Shown here in pieces: positions 7,003-16,690 of a DNA stretch of 23,111 nucleotides. Both the position numbers and the translations under genes were made by a program. This DNA comes from HyVt-560 sp964577195 (GTDB lineage Bacteria; Pseudomonadota; Gammaproteobacteria; UWMA-0217). Each line of letters opens with the position of its first letter. Position 1 is the first letter of the stretch. The notes under the pieces were generated by a model. It was given only the letters and a program-made list of their open reading frames with translations, searched no databases and was not told where the DNA came from. The stretch spans positions 1 through 23,111 of the forward strand of contig CAZNYF010000023.1 of NCBI GenBank assembly GCA_964577195.1, written 5' to 3'.

Positions 7003-8820
7003 TTAAATCCAGTCCAGAGGGTTCTCGTCATCCGATGGTTTTACCCCGGAGTGTGTAATGAACATCCGCTGCCAGATAGCAAAATGCATGATCGACCAGA
7101 TCTCTCTGGTCACTGTTTTACCCTTTTCATAAGCAGTAAATAATCCCTTAATCCCATCCTCATTAAACCATTCTTTAATGGATTCATTTTGCAGTAACCT
7201 GGCCTGCAATCCACTGCTGATCAAGTCATCCAGAATCTCTCCTGCCGGAACGTGAAAGCCGAGTTTTTTCCGATATAAATGATCTTTGGGAATAAACTGT
7301 TCTGCCCAGCGTTTAAGGAACAATTTGCCCTGCCCGCGCGTGGTTTTGAGTTCATCCGGAAGTGATAGACCAAATTCGATAATGCGATGATCCAAAAAAG
7401 GAACGCGCGCTTCCAGCCCAAAAGCCATGGTATTACGATCAACTTTTACCAGTAGATTATCCGGTAGCGCTGTTACCATATCGGTGTACTGGCTGCGCTG
7501 GATATCTGACCAGTTAGCGGGCGTCGCTTGCCAGGCATTCACGAACGGCTCGCGATAAGCATGCTGGTGCGCGAGTAATTCAGCTTTCGCGAAACGTGAA
7601 TAATAGCTCTGGTGTAATTGACTGCGGGTTCTAAAGCCACCGGAACCGGGCTTAAATAAAGTCTCTAACCGACGTTGCAGTGCAGTTTTTCGATAGCGGC
7701 CATATCCTCCAAAAACTTCATCACCGCCCTCCCCTGTAAATACTACCTTGAGATCATTTGCGGCCACTTGGGACATAAGGGACGTTGGCAAACAAGCGTA
7801 GTCTCGCATCAAGTCATCGGTCGCCCAGATCATTAACGGAATCCGCCTTTTTAGTTCATCAATATGCAGCTTGATTGACTGATGCTGCGTGCCAAATTTA
7901 TCCGCCATCGACTGAGCGGCAGTAAGTTCATCATTCATTTTCTGGCTATGAAAACCAATCGAATAACTGTTCACATGTCCGTAGTTGAATTTATTCAGCA
8001 TCGCCAGAATCACTGCTGAATCAACACCGCCTGAAAGGAACAGGCCAAATGGCACGTCGGATCGAATATGTTCCTGCATGACGGTCGCCATAATTGCATC
8101 GAACTCGTGTGCAGCCTCCTCATAGTCTATTGCTCGCGGCGTAACCTCAGCGGCATTCCAATAGCGTTCTTTTTTAATACTCAGATCAGCACTGATTTGT
8201 AAACATTCGCCAGGCTGCACCCGATATACACCTTTAATAACGGTTTCCTCACCGGTATTAAACTGATTGTGCATAAATTGATTCACAGCAATCGGATTTA
8301 TTTCTGGCTGTTTTCTCAATAGCGGCACAATTGCTTTTAACTCAGAGGCAAAAACAACCCGATCAGCCAGCGGTGCATAAAAAAGCGGCTTGATACCAAC
8401 CCGGTCTCGCCCAAGAATCAGTCTATTTTTTTGACGATCATGCAATGCAAACGCAAACATCCCGTGGAGCTTACTAATTCCTGCTAACCCCGCCTCTTGC
8501 CAGACAGGAATAATGGTTTCTGAATCGCTGGCAGTGGTAAACGGGAATTGCTGCTGGCCGTAGGTTTCAAACAGCTCAACGTAATTATAGATTTCCCCAT
8601 TAGCAACCAAGCTGAAGCGTTGATCCTTAGAATTAATTGGCTGGTGTCCACCTGCAAGATCAATAATAGACAGCCGCGTATGCCCGAGCGCAACCTGACC
8701 ATGAGACTCAATACCTTTATCATCTGGGCCACGATGATTTAATTGCTGTAAGGCGCTGTTCAGGGTGGACGTCTCGGGCATTACGCCCTGTTTAAAAATG
8801 ATTCCGGCAATGCCGCACAT
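7003..8820 (-). CDS. asnB: Asparagine synthase, glutamine-hydrolysing
   Basis: A 605-residue two-domain enzyme that makes asparagine, or amidates another carboxylate, using glutamine and ATP. The N-terminal glutaminase domain (about 1-215) begins MCGIAGI, so Cys2 is the nucleophile after Met removal. It carries LNHRGPDD, LVANGEIYNY and GRDRVGIKPLFY. The synthetase domain (about 235-590) has the PP-loop SGGVDS at 263-268, FTGEGGDEVFGGYGRY, and the late block VDRNTMAFGLEARVPFLDHR. AsnB-type proteins also occur in polysaccharide and exosortase loci. No such genes are visible here, so plain asparagine synthesis is the simplest reading. The gene stands alone on the minus strand. Its ribosome binding site is weak. 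Confidence 0.92.
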   Translation of the reverse strand: MCGIAGIIFKQGVMPETSTLNSALQQLNHRGPDDKGIESHGQVALGHTRLSIIDLAGGHQPINSKDQRFSLVANGEIYNYVELFETYGQQQFPFTTASDSETIIPVWQEAGLAGISKLHGMFAFALHDRQKNRLILGRDRVGIKPLFYAPLADRVVFASELKAIVPLLRKQPEINPIAVNQFMHNQFNTGEETVIKGVYRVQPGECLQISADLSIKKERYWNAAEVTPRAIDYEEAAHEFDAIMATVMQEHIRSDVPFGLFLSGGVDSAVILAMLNKFNYGHVNSYSIGFHSQKMNDELTAAQSMADKFGTQHQSIKLHIDELKRRIPLMIWATDDLMRDYACLPTSLMSQVAANDLKVVFTGEGGDEVFGGYGRYRKTALQRRLETLFKPGSGGFRTRSQLHQSYYSRFAKAELLAHQHAYREPFVNAWQATPANWSDIQRSQYTDMVTALPDNLLVKVDRNTMAFGLEARVPFLDHRIIEFGLSLPDELKTTRGQGKLFLKRWAEQFIPKDHLYRKKLGFHVPAGEILDDLISSGLQARLLQNESIKEWFNEDGIKGLFTAYEKGKTVTREIWSIMHFAIWQRMFITHSGVKPSDDENPLDWI

Positions 8821-9231
8821 GAGTTAGCAATCCATCGATTAGGTATCAGCCTATTTTACCTGTGTTGATCATCGATTGACGATTTCTCATTGAATCTTTA
8901 TTTTTTGATAAAGCTCAGAGAGGAGAGCAACAGAAATAATCCTACTTCGCAGGAATCGCAAAAAGCAGCACATACACCAGCGTAATTGCTACACCATGAT
9001 AAATAATAATTGGCGCTGCTGCTGGTTTGACAGAAAGCCTTTGGTCTTTATTTTAAAACAGTGTATCTGAACAGTGGATGCACCTTAAAACCAGTCTCAC
9101 ATCCTGATTGTTCCCAGCTTGTGACGGTTAGTTGAATACATCCAAACTGTCTGTATCAGGGAAGATAAAGAAACAAATGAGTTTTTAGAGCCTCTAGAGA
9201 TTACTCATCCACCCTGCTCAAATAACAAACC
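8821..9231. other. Intergenic region between asnB and the giant-protein locus
   Basis: A 411-base AT-rich stretch between divergent genes. It holds a good candidate promoter for the giant protein at 9028-9055, and then about 170 bases of leader. On the minus strand a short open frame (stop at 8942-8944, open to about 9050) reads as a hydrophobic tail ending LLFAIPAK but has no start codon. No RNA gene or terminator is apparent. Confidence 0.6.
9028..9055 (+). promoter_or_regulatory. Candidate sigma-70 promoter of the giant-protein locus
   Basis: A perfect -35 box TTGACA (9028-9033) is followed after 16 bases by TATTTT (9050-9055). Transcription would start near 9062, leaving a leader of about 170 bases before the ATG at 9232. 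Motif match only. Confidence 0.45.
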
Positions 9232-9302
9232 ATGAGCACGTAAAAATCAACCAGAAAACCAACAATCGGCGTCCGGTATTTGAGGAACTAGAGCCTCGAA
9301 TT
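9232..9302 (+). other. Displaced N-terminal coding segment of giant protein 1 (LEPR motif)
   Basis: The frame of the giant protein stays open upstream of its first usable start codon (TTG 9303) back to a stop at 9195-9197. It encodes KINQKTNNRRPVFEELEPRI directly before LYSADF. The same block, RRPVFEEVEPRILYSADF, follows the ATG of the second giant protein at 21640, so this stretch is surely meant to be translated. Yet no ATG, GTG or TTG occurs in this frame between 9198 and 9302. The ATG at 9232 is in another frame and hits TAA after three codons. One base missing near 9232-9242 would explain this. A real frameshift, an assembly error or a non-standard start are all possible. Confidence 0.7.
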
Positions 9303-12300
9303 TTGTACTCAGCCGACTTTATTCCGGCAACCCTTTCAGACCCACTGCTGGAAGCGAGTTTGGCCGCTGAAGTTCGAATCATCGAAGCTGAAACAACCGA
9401 TACCAGACTGACGGAGCCGTTCACCGAGGATGACATTCTCATCATTGTAAATGACGAGCCCAGCGACAATGTCGCCATCAGAGTGGAACTGGTGATCGTG
9501 GATACGGCAACCCCGGACTATCAGCGGTTCATTAACGACATTGAGGCTCAAGCTAACGATGACAGGAAGATAGAAGTTATTCTGTTGGACAACTCTCGCG
9601 ATGGCATCGCTCAGCTGACGCAAATTTTATCGTCGTATTCCGATCTTGATGCAGTCCACCTGGTTTCACACGGTTCGGATGGCTCCGTGTCAATCGGTAA
9701 TTCAACGCTCAATGCGGATAAGTTACGCGATCAAGCCGCCTTAATCGCAAGCTGGGGAGAGGCTTTTGCCGAAGATGGCGACTTCTTGATCTACGGATGT
9801 AATCTGGCAGCGGGAGAAAGTGGCCGCGAGTTTGTCGATTCGCTAGCTGAACTCACTGGAGCAGATATTGCAGCATCCGATGACCTCACTGGCTCCGCCA
9901 AACTGCAAGGGGACTGGGATCTGGAATACCAACAAGGCTATGTGGAAACCTCCGTTGCTTTCTCTGAGTCTTTTCAGCAGAGCTGGCAAAACACGCTAGA
10001 GCAAATCACGGTCACCACCACTTTCGATGTGCTGGACGGAGATGCTGATACCAGCTCACTGGCTGCTTTGCTCGCCACGCCTGGCAGCGATGGCGAAGTG
10101 TCTTTGCGTGAAGCAATTATCGCCTCAAATAATGGTATCGGGGCCGATATCATTAATCTTCAGGAAGGAACTTACACCATATCCAGTGGACTGGGTGATA
10201 ACACCGGAGACTTGGATATATATGACAACCTCTCAATTATCGGCGTCTCACCCGGCAGTTCAATTATTGACGCCGGCAACGCCACCACAGCCATTGAAAT
10301 CCATGACGATTCCGCAATTACGGTTTCATTTTCTAATCTAAAAGTCCAGAACGCAAAAACCTTCGATATCACTAAAAAATACGGTGCCGCCCTGCATATC
10401 GCAGGCAGTAGCAACACCCCCAACGTGCTTCTTGATAATGTCTGGTTTACCGGTAACACCGCGACCAAATCGAATGGATTGGGGGGCGCTATTTACAACG
10501 CGGGTAATCTCACCATCACAAACTCGTTAATCGAGGGCAATACTGCGGATAAGGGCGCAGGTATCTATAACGGTTCATCCGGTGTTTTATGGTTAGAAAA
10601 CGTCACTATTTACGGCAACAATGCCACTGATGGTGACGGCGGTGGATTACTGAATAAAGGCACCGCAACCCTGCGTAACGTCACCATCGCAGCCAATAGC
10701 TCCGACTCCGATGGCGGCGGCATCGAGTCTGACGGAACCCTCTACATTGGCAACAGTATCGTTGCCGACAATACTGCATCCGATGACGGTGATGATGTCA
10801 AAGGCTCTCTGAACAGCACTGGCTCCAATATTTTCAGCGATGATTCTGATGCTTCCGGGTTTCATGCCAGTGACCTTCGCAATGTCGATCCTGTTCTGGG
10901 CTTGCTGGCAAACAATGGTGGCGACTTGAAGACCGTAGCGCCCACGGCTTTCGCCATTGATAGTGGCGATCGAGCACTCTCGCCCAACACTGATTCACGC
11001 GGTTATCTACGTGGAATTGGCACCCCTGACATTGGTGCATTTGAAGTCGGTGCCAGCGCGACAACCACTGCAAGCTATCTAGACCAGTTTAACACCCCAT
11101 CATCGTTCGCCGGTGACGATGGCGCATTGCTTTGGTCCAATGACTGGCAAAAATCCGGCCCTCTGGGCTACGTTGGTACCAATAATAATGTCGGCGAGAC
11201 CGGTCTATACATTGGCAAATCGACCACTTTCTGGCGCGCAGCGGATCTGACCGGGGCGAAGCGTGCCAGCCTGAGTGTCGATTATGCACTGGTGAATTTC
11301 GAATCCACAGACAATGCCACGATAGAAATTTCCACCGATGGCAGTAATTGGATCGTACTCGACACCATCACTGGTAGCGGCAGTGACACGAGCCTCAGCA
11401 GCGTCAATTACGATATTTCCGCCTATATTGATAGCAACACCCAAATCCGCTTCAACGGCACAGGAATGAATGACGGCAACGATTACCTGTTTATCGACAA
11501 TGTGCAGATAGAACTAAGCAGCGTAACCAACACCGCCCCCACGGATATCACTCCCAACATTTCCTCAGTGGATGAAAACATTGATTCCAGTAGCAGCTAT
11601 AGCGTGGGAACGCTCAGTAGCGTCGATTCTGATAGCGGAGAATCATTCAGTTACTCGATTCAACCCGGCGGCGACGGCGCCTTGTTTTCCATTGGCGGCG
11701 TCAGTAGTGATGAACTCATACTCACCAACGGTTGGCTAGATTATGAAACCCAACTGAGTTACTCAGTCAATATCCGCGTCACCGATTCGGCGCTGAACAC
11801 TTACGATGAAACGCTGACAGTGCTAATCAATGATCTCAATGATGCGCCGATAATCACCTCCGGCGGAGGGGGTTCCACTGCCTCAGTGAATGTTCTGGAA
11901 AACCAGGTAAGTGTCATTACAGTGGCTTCATCCGATGAAGACCAGCCAGCAAATACACTGAGCTATGCGATTTCTGGCGGTGCAGACAGCACCTTGTTCA
12001 GCATTGATAGTAGTTCTGGGGTGCTTGAATTTGCATCCGCGCCAAACTATGAAGCCCCCGCTGATTCTGATAGCAATGGCATTTATGCTGTCGAGATAAC
12101 CGTCTCTGATGGACAAGGTGGCACAGATTTACAATTGCTACAAGTCACCGTCCTGGATAAAAATGAAACGCCGACGGCCATCGCTCTATCCAGCAATACC
12201 GTCAATGAATGGACGGATACATCATCCGGCACGACTCTCGGCACGCTCACCACCACCGACCCCGATGTCGGTGACACCGCCAGCTATGCCATATTCGGTG

Positions 12301-15300
12301 GCGCTGATGAGGCAAAATTCAGTATCGGTGGGGCTGGCTCAGATGAGCTGATTATCAGCGATGGCATTCTGGATTTCGAAACTCAGGCAAGTTATCAGGT
12401 GATTATCGAGGTAACTGATTCCGCCGCAGGCAATTACACCCAGAGCTTGACGATTTTCGTCAACAATCTCAATGATGCGCCCACGATCACATCGAATGGT
12501 GGCGCTGGAACCGCTTCGATTAATGTGCAGGAAAACCAGACCGCGACCACCATCATTACCGCATCCGATGAAGATCTACCGGCTAACTCGCTGAGCTATA
12601 GTATTTCCGGTGGCGTTGATATGGCGTTGTTTTCCGTCGCCTCAGGCAGCGGCGCACTCACCTTCCTGAATGCACTAGATTTCGAAGCCAACACAGATGC
12701 TGACGCGAATGGTGTGTACGAGGTCGAGATAACAGTCTCTGATGCTCAAGGTGGCACAGATACCCAGGCATTGCTGATAACGCTCGTCGATGTCAATGAA
12801 GCACCGTTAGCAATCTCGCCGCTGAGCAATGATAATATTGATGAGCAAATTGACACCACCTCGGGCTATTCTCTGGGCACTCTCAGTTCGACCGATCCTG
12901 ATAGTGGAGATACCGCCAGCTATGCCATCTTTGGCGGCTTGGATGCAGCAAAATTCAGTATCAGTGTCGGCACCAATGAACTCTTTCTAAATGACGGCCT
13001 TCTCGATTTTGAAACCCAGTCCAGTTATGAAGTGATTGTTCAAGTCACTGATTCAGGGGGGCTGACGCGAAATCAAACCTTCATTATCACAGTCAATGAT
13101 CTGAACGAAGCACCGCTTGCCAATGCCGGTGGGGCATATAGCATCAACGAAGGCGATTCAGTCACACTCGATGGTTCCGGTTCTTCCGATCCAAATGCAG
13201 AGCTACTGACCTATCTCTGGGATTTGAACAATAATGGCAGCTATGGCGATGCCAGCGGCGTGTCACCACTGCTTGACTGGGCAACCTTGCAGACTTTTGG
13301 TATCACCGACAACGGTAGTTATAACATCGGCTTACAGGTAGAGGATGGCAGTGGTGGCATCAGTACCAGTAGCGCAACGCTGACGGTAACGAACCTCGCT
13401 CCGGAGATCATCTCCAATGGTGGAGGTGCGACCAGCGCCGTCAACATGATCGAGAACACAACCTCCGTCACCACTGTCATTGCCACCGATCCCGGTCCGG
13501 AAATTCTGACTTACACCATTAGCGGCGGTGCAGATCAAGCGCATTTTTCAATCAATGGTTCTACCGGCACACTCGATTTTTTGCTACCGGCCGATAAAGA
13601 AAATCCGAGTGATAATAACCTCGATAACGTCTACGAAGTCGAGGTCAGCGCCATTGACGGACAAGGCGGCTCCGACACTCAGAGCTTGCAAATTACCGTC
13701 ACCAATAGCAACGAGTCACCCACCGCAATCACTCTCCCCAGCAGCACTGTGAATGAAAACATCGACTCCAGCGGCGGTTACAGCATTGGCACATTAAACA
13801 CGATTGATCCCGATACGACTGACAGCTTTAGCTATGCGATCATTGGCGGAACAGATCAAGCAAAATTTTCAATCGGAGGAGTTGCCTCTGATGAGCTAAT
13901 TCTCAGCGATGGCGTATTGAATTTTGAGCGCCAATCCGACTATCAAGTTTTGGTTCAAGTCACTGACTCCGGTGGAGAACAACTGACCAGACTGTTAACA
14001 ATCTCAGTTAACGATTTGAATGAAGTGCCCTCACTGACCAATAATGGCGGGGGCGCTACAGCAGCCATCAGTGTCGCCGAGAATCAAATCTCCGTCACCA
14101 CAGCGACAGCTTCTGACCCCGATTTCCCTGCCAACCTACTGACCTACAGCATCAGTGGTGGTACGGATGCAGCACTGTTTTCGATTGACAGCCTGACCGG
14201 CGTCATAACATTTACAACCGCCCCGGACTTTGAAACTCCGGCGGATGCCAGCGCGGATAATCTCTATCAACTAGAAATCTCGGTCACGGATAACCAATCC
14301 GCTACGGATGTGCAGTTGTTGAGTGTCAGCGTCACAGCGGTCAATGACAACGCACCCGTTGCCAGTGGCGACTCACTCACACTGCAGGAAGGTGGCACCA
14401 CCTCACAGCTCGACAATGGATTCAGTAATCTATTAAACAACGACAGCGACGCTGACCTGCCTGCCGAGACTCTAACGGTCTTGTTAGATTCCAGTCCCAG
14501 TTTCGCATCCAGCTTTATACTCAATGCTGATGGGACTTTTAACTACACCCATGATGGTTCAGAAAATCTGAATGACAGCTTTCGTTACCACGTCTTTGAT
14601 GGGGTGACTAATAGTAATGTCGTGACAGTTAACATCAACATCACCAATGTGAATGATGTCCCCACCAGCAATGCGGACAGTCTGACTTTAAACGAAGGGG
14701 CTAGTGCTCAGATCAATCTTGCGGCAAATGACTCCGATGCCGAAGGCCTTGATTTAGGCTCCATCTCAATCATTTCCAGCCCGGCAAACGGTATTATTCT
14801 GATCAATAATGATGGCAGCATCGAATACACCCATGATGGCTCTGAAACCATCAGCGATAACTTTACTTACAGCATCGCCGACAACAGCGGCACCACCTCC
14901 AACATCTCCACTGTGAATCTGACCATCACGCCGCTCAATGACGCACCGACAACAACCGGTCTTGCGGATATCAGCGTCACTGAAGACGCAGCAGACTCAG
15001 TCATCAATCTCGCCAGCGTCTTCAATGATGCCGATAACCTCAGCTCGACGCTTATTTACACCATTGAGGGCAACAGCGATCCAGCACTTGTGACCGCCGG
15101 GCTTAACGCGGCTGCAGATACTTTGATTCTGAGCTATGCGCAAAATCAAAGTGGTAGTGCCGAGATTTCAATCCGTGCCACTGATGCCTCCGGCTCCTCA
15201 ATCGACACAACCTTTACCGTCACTGTCAATTCCGCCAACGATGCGCCACGGATCAGTGCAACCTCCGCAACGAGCGTTCTGGAACAGACCACTGCAGTCA

Positions 15301-16676
15301 GTACGGTCACAGCAACAGATATTGACACGCCCGAAAACAACCTATCGTTCTCCATCATAGGCGGTGCAGATGCGCTGCTGTTCACGGTTGATCCTGACAG
15401 TGGCCAGTTTAGATTCAAGAAACCACCAGACTACGATAGTCCGCTGGATGAAAATAGCGATGGTATTTACGAAGTGCGCATTCAGGTCAGTGACGCTGAT
15501 GGCGGTAGCGACAGTGTCATGATCTTGGTGACCGTGATTGAGGATGATTCTGCCCCATCAGCAACCAATTTGGATACCCCGCAGACCTACACCCAGAATG
15601 AATCGCTTGATCTCATAGACATTATTTTAAGCGATATCGATTCTCAGACATTAACTATCTCGCTGACCTTGTCCAACCCATCAGTTGGCGTACTCAGAGC
15701 AGAAAACTTTGGCCAGGCAATCGCCAGTTTTGAAGATGGGAACTGGCAAGCCAGTGGGTCGGTTGAAGACCTCAATCAGGTTTTAGCCTCACTGGTTTTC
15801 ATTCCTACCGATGAAGCATCTGAGAATTTTAGCGTTGCGATTGTGATTGACGATGGCACTTCTGAGCCGCTAACAGCGGTCAAACATTTTAGTGGTGTCG
15901 CGCGTGAAAATCCGAGCGAAATCACTGCCGACAATGCGCGCTCCGAAGAGCTCATCGACTATCCACCCAGCAGCATAGACAGTATGGAAATATCTCAACA
16001 AGTCTCTGCCGAAGAACCCACCGCACCGGTCTCGAACGAAGCAGAAACATCAAAAGAGGAAGATGAATCTGCCGACTTTCTATTTATTCGTCGCAGCATC
16101 GCCAGTGTAGATCCGATCAATACAAAAACAGAACAGTCGCCCAATGCGGCGTTTCAAACAGCTGAGGTAAAAGGCAAATCCGAGCAACGCGAAGATCATT
16201 TCCTTGAATCGAAACTTTCCTCAAACTTACAGCCTGGGGCGCTCAATACGGTCAGCTCGCTTTTCCAGGACTTTGTTGAGCAACGTCATCGAAATGCCGA
16301 ATTGGAAATACAGGCTTCCTATAACAATCTGGCGCGCTCTCTGAATCAACTCAAAGATGAGGTCGCTGATCAATCACAGATAAATAAAACCGTAGTTGGC
16401 TCAACCATCGCAGTATCAACCGGCTTATCTGCAGGTTACGTTATTTGGATGTTACGAGGTGGAATGCTGGTCAGCTCGGTCATGTTCTCGCTACCTGCCT
16501 GGAGAATCGCAGACCCGCTACCTATTCTCACCGGCAATCGCAAAGAAGAAGATGACGATGAATCTTTGCAGTCGATCATAAAAAACAAAACGATTAAGGG
16601 AAAAGCGCCAGAAACAAATTCAGATGCCGATAATGATAACAAGGCTTTTCATCACAATGAAGCCAAAAAAGACTGA
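9303..16676 (+). CDS. Giant LEPR/DUF4347 surface protein with cadherin-like repeats
   Basis: 2,457 residues from the TTG at 9303; the true N-terminus is probably about 24 residues longer. Order: LEPR-XLL-like motif; DUF4347 (9480-10000) with SHG His123 and YGC Cys166; parallel beta-helix of the CSLREA/choice-of-anchor-Q kind (10003-11060) starting SLREAI; a jelly-roll-like domain (11068-11520); cadherin-like repeats of two alternating types (11534-14350) interrupted by a PKD domain (13110-13400); two tandem-95 type repeats with YTHDGSE (14353-14940); further cadherin-like and Ig-like units to 15900; an acidic linker; a coiled coil (16260-16380); a hydrophobic hairpin (16384-16530) and a charged tail. 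There is no classical signal peptide. Cadherin and PKD repeats imply an extracellular, calcium-stiffened adhesin. The C-terminal hairpin would hold it in a membrane, so the export route is unclear. Substrate and function are unknown. Confidence 0.88.
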   Translation: MYSADFIPATLSDPLLEASLAAEVRIIEAETTDTRLTEPFTEDDILIIVNDEPSDNVAIRVELVIVDTATPDYQRFINDIEAQANDDRKIEVILLDNSRDGIAQLTQILSSYSDLDAVHLVSHGSDGSVSIGNSTLNADKLRDQAALIASWGEAFAEDGDFLIYGCNLAAGESGREFVDSLAELTGADIAASDDLTGSAKLQGDWDLEYQQGYVETSVAFSESFQQSWQNTLEQITVTTTFDVLDGDADTSSLAALLATPGSDGEVSLREAIIASNNGIGADIINLQEGTYTISSGLGDNTGDLDIYDNLSIIGVSPGSSIIDAGNATTAIEIHDDSAITVSFSNLKVQNAKTFDITKKYGAALHIAGSSNTPNVLLDNVWFTGNTATKSNGLGGAIYNAGNLTITNSLIEGNTADKGAGIYNGSSGVLWLENVTIYGNNATDGDGGGLLNKGTATLRNVTIAANSSDSDGGGIESDGTLYIGNSIVADNTASDDGDDVKGSLNSTGSNIFSDDSDASGFHASDLRNVDPVLGLLANNGGDLKTVAPTAFAIDSGDRALSPNTDSRGYLRGIGTPDIGAFEVGASATTTASYLDQFNTPSSFAGDDGALLWSNDWQKSGPLGYVGTNNNVGETGLYIGKSTTFWRAADLTGAKRASLSVDYALVNFESTDNATIEISTDGSNWIVLDTITGSGSDTSLSSVNYDISAYIDSNTQIRFNGTGMNDGNDYLFIDNVQIELSSVTNTAPTDITPNISSVDENIDSSSSYSVGTLSSVDSDSGESFSYSIQPGGDGALFSIGGVSSDELILTNGWLDYETQLSYSVNIRVTDSALNTYDETLTVLINDLNDAPIITSGGGGSTASVNVLENQVSVITVASSDEDQPANTLSYAISGGADSTLFSIDSSSGVLEFASAPNYEAPADSDSNGIYAVEITVSDGQGGTDLQLLQVTVLDKNETPTAIALSSNTVNEWTDTSSGTTLGTLTTTDPDVGDTASYAIFGGADEAKFSIGGAGSDELIISDGILDFETQASYQVIIEVTDSAAGNYTQSLTIFVNNLNDAPTITSNGGAGTASINVQENQTATTIITASDEDLPANSLSYSISGGVDMALFSVASGSGALTFLNALDFEANTDADANGVYEVEITVSDAQGGTDTQALLITLVDVNEAPLAISPLSNDNIDEQIDTTSGYSLGTLSSTDPDSGDTASYAIFGGLDAAKFSISVGTNELFLNDGLLDFETQSSYEVIVQVTDSGGLTRNQTFIITVNDLNEAPLANAGGAYSINEGDSVTLDGSGSSDPNAELLTYLWDLNNNGSYGDASGVSPLLDWATLQTFGITDNGSYNIGLQVEDGSGGISTSSATLTVTNLAPEIISNGGGATSAVNMIENTTSVTTVIATDPGPEILTYTISGGADQAHFSINGSTGTLDFLLPADKENPSDNNLDNVYEVEVSAIDGQGGSDTQSLQITVTNSNESPTAITLPSSTVNENIDSSGGYSIGTLNTIDPDTTDSFSYAIIGGTDQAKFSIGGVASDELILSDGVLNFERQSDYQVLVQVTDSGGEQLTRLLTISVNDLNEVPSLTNNGGGATAAISVAENQISVTTATASDPDFPANLLTYSISGGTDAALFSIDSLTGVITFTTAPDFETPADASADNLYQLEISVTDNQSATDVQLLSVSVTAVNDNAPVASGDSLTLQEGGTTSQLDNGFSNLLNNDSDADLPAETLTVLLDSSPSFASSFILNADGTFNYTHDGSENLNDSFRYHVFDGVTNSNVVTVNINITNVNDVPTSNADSLTLNEGASAQINLAANDSDAEGLDLGSISIISSPANGIILINNDGSIEYTHDGSETISDNFTYSIADNSGTTSNISTVNLTITPLNDAPTTTGLADISVTEDAADSVINLASVFNDADNLSSTLIYTIEGNSDPALVTAGLNAAADTLILSYAQNQSGSAEISIRATDASGSSIDTTFTVTVNSANDAPRISATSATSVLEQTTAVSTVTATDIDTPENNLSFSIIGGADALLFTVDPDSGQFRFKKPPDYDSPLDENSDGIYEVRIQVSDADGGSDSVMILVTVIEDDSAPSATNLDTPQTYTQNESLDLIDIILSDIDSQTLTISLTLSNPSVGVLRAENFGQAIASFEDGNWQASGSVEDLNQVLASLVFIPTDEASENFSVAIVIDDGTSEPLTAVKHFSGVARENPSEITADNARSEELIDYPPSSIDSMEISQQVSAEEPTAPVSNEAETSKEEDESADFLFIRRSIASVDPINTKTEQSPNAAFQTAEVKGKSEQREDHFLESKLSSNLQPGALNTVSSLFQDFVEQRHRNAELEIQASYNNLARSLNQLKDEVADQSQINKTVVGSTIAVSTGLSAGYVIWMLRGGMLVSSVMFSLPAWRIADPLPILTGNRKEEDDDESLQSIIKNKTIKGKAPETNSDADNDNKAFHHNEAKKD
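11534..14350 (+). repeat. Alternating A-B cadherin-like repeat array in giant protein 1
   Basis: Type A units (about 103 residues, with GYSIGTLSSTDPDSGD-like and DELILSDGILDFETQ-like segments) start near 11534, 12171, 12801 and 13717. Type B units (about 108 residues, with SNGGGATA-like and YEVEITVSDGQGGTD-like segments) start near 11845, 12478, 13400 and 14026. Each A is followed by a B, except that a PKD domain sits between the third A and third B. A2 and A3 are also very alike in DNA, for example around ACCGCCAGCTATGCCAT. Confidence 0.8.
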
Positions 16677-16690
16677 AGCTATAGGACTTA

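Noticed and set aside
9218..9478. Minus-strand open frame of 86 codons opposite the start of the first giant protein, with a similar one opposite the second
   Set aside because: It is the antisense of the conserved LEPR coding region; its recurrence at both loci follows from the plus-strand similarity.
9303..16676. Possible CRISPR or DNA-level satellite array suggested by the repeated sequence
   Set aside because: The repeats are about 310-325 bases long, diverged, and in frame; they encode protein domains and there are no short repeats with spacers.
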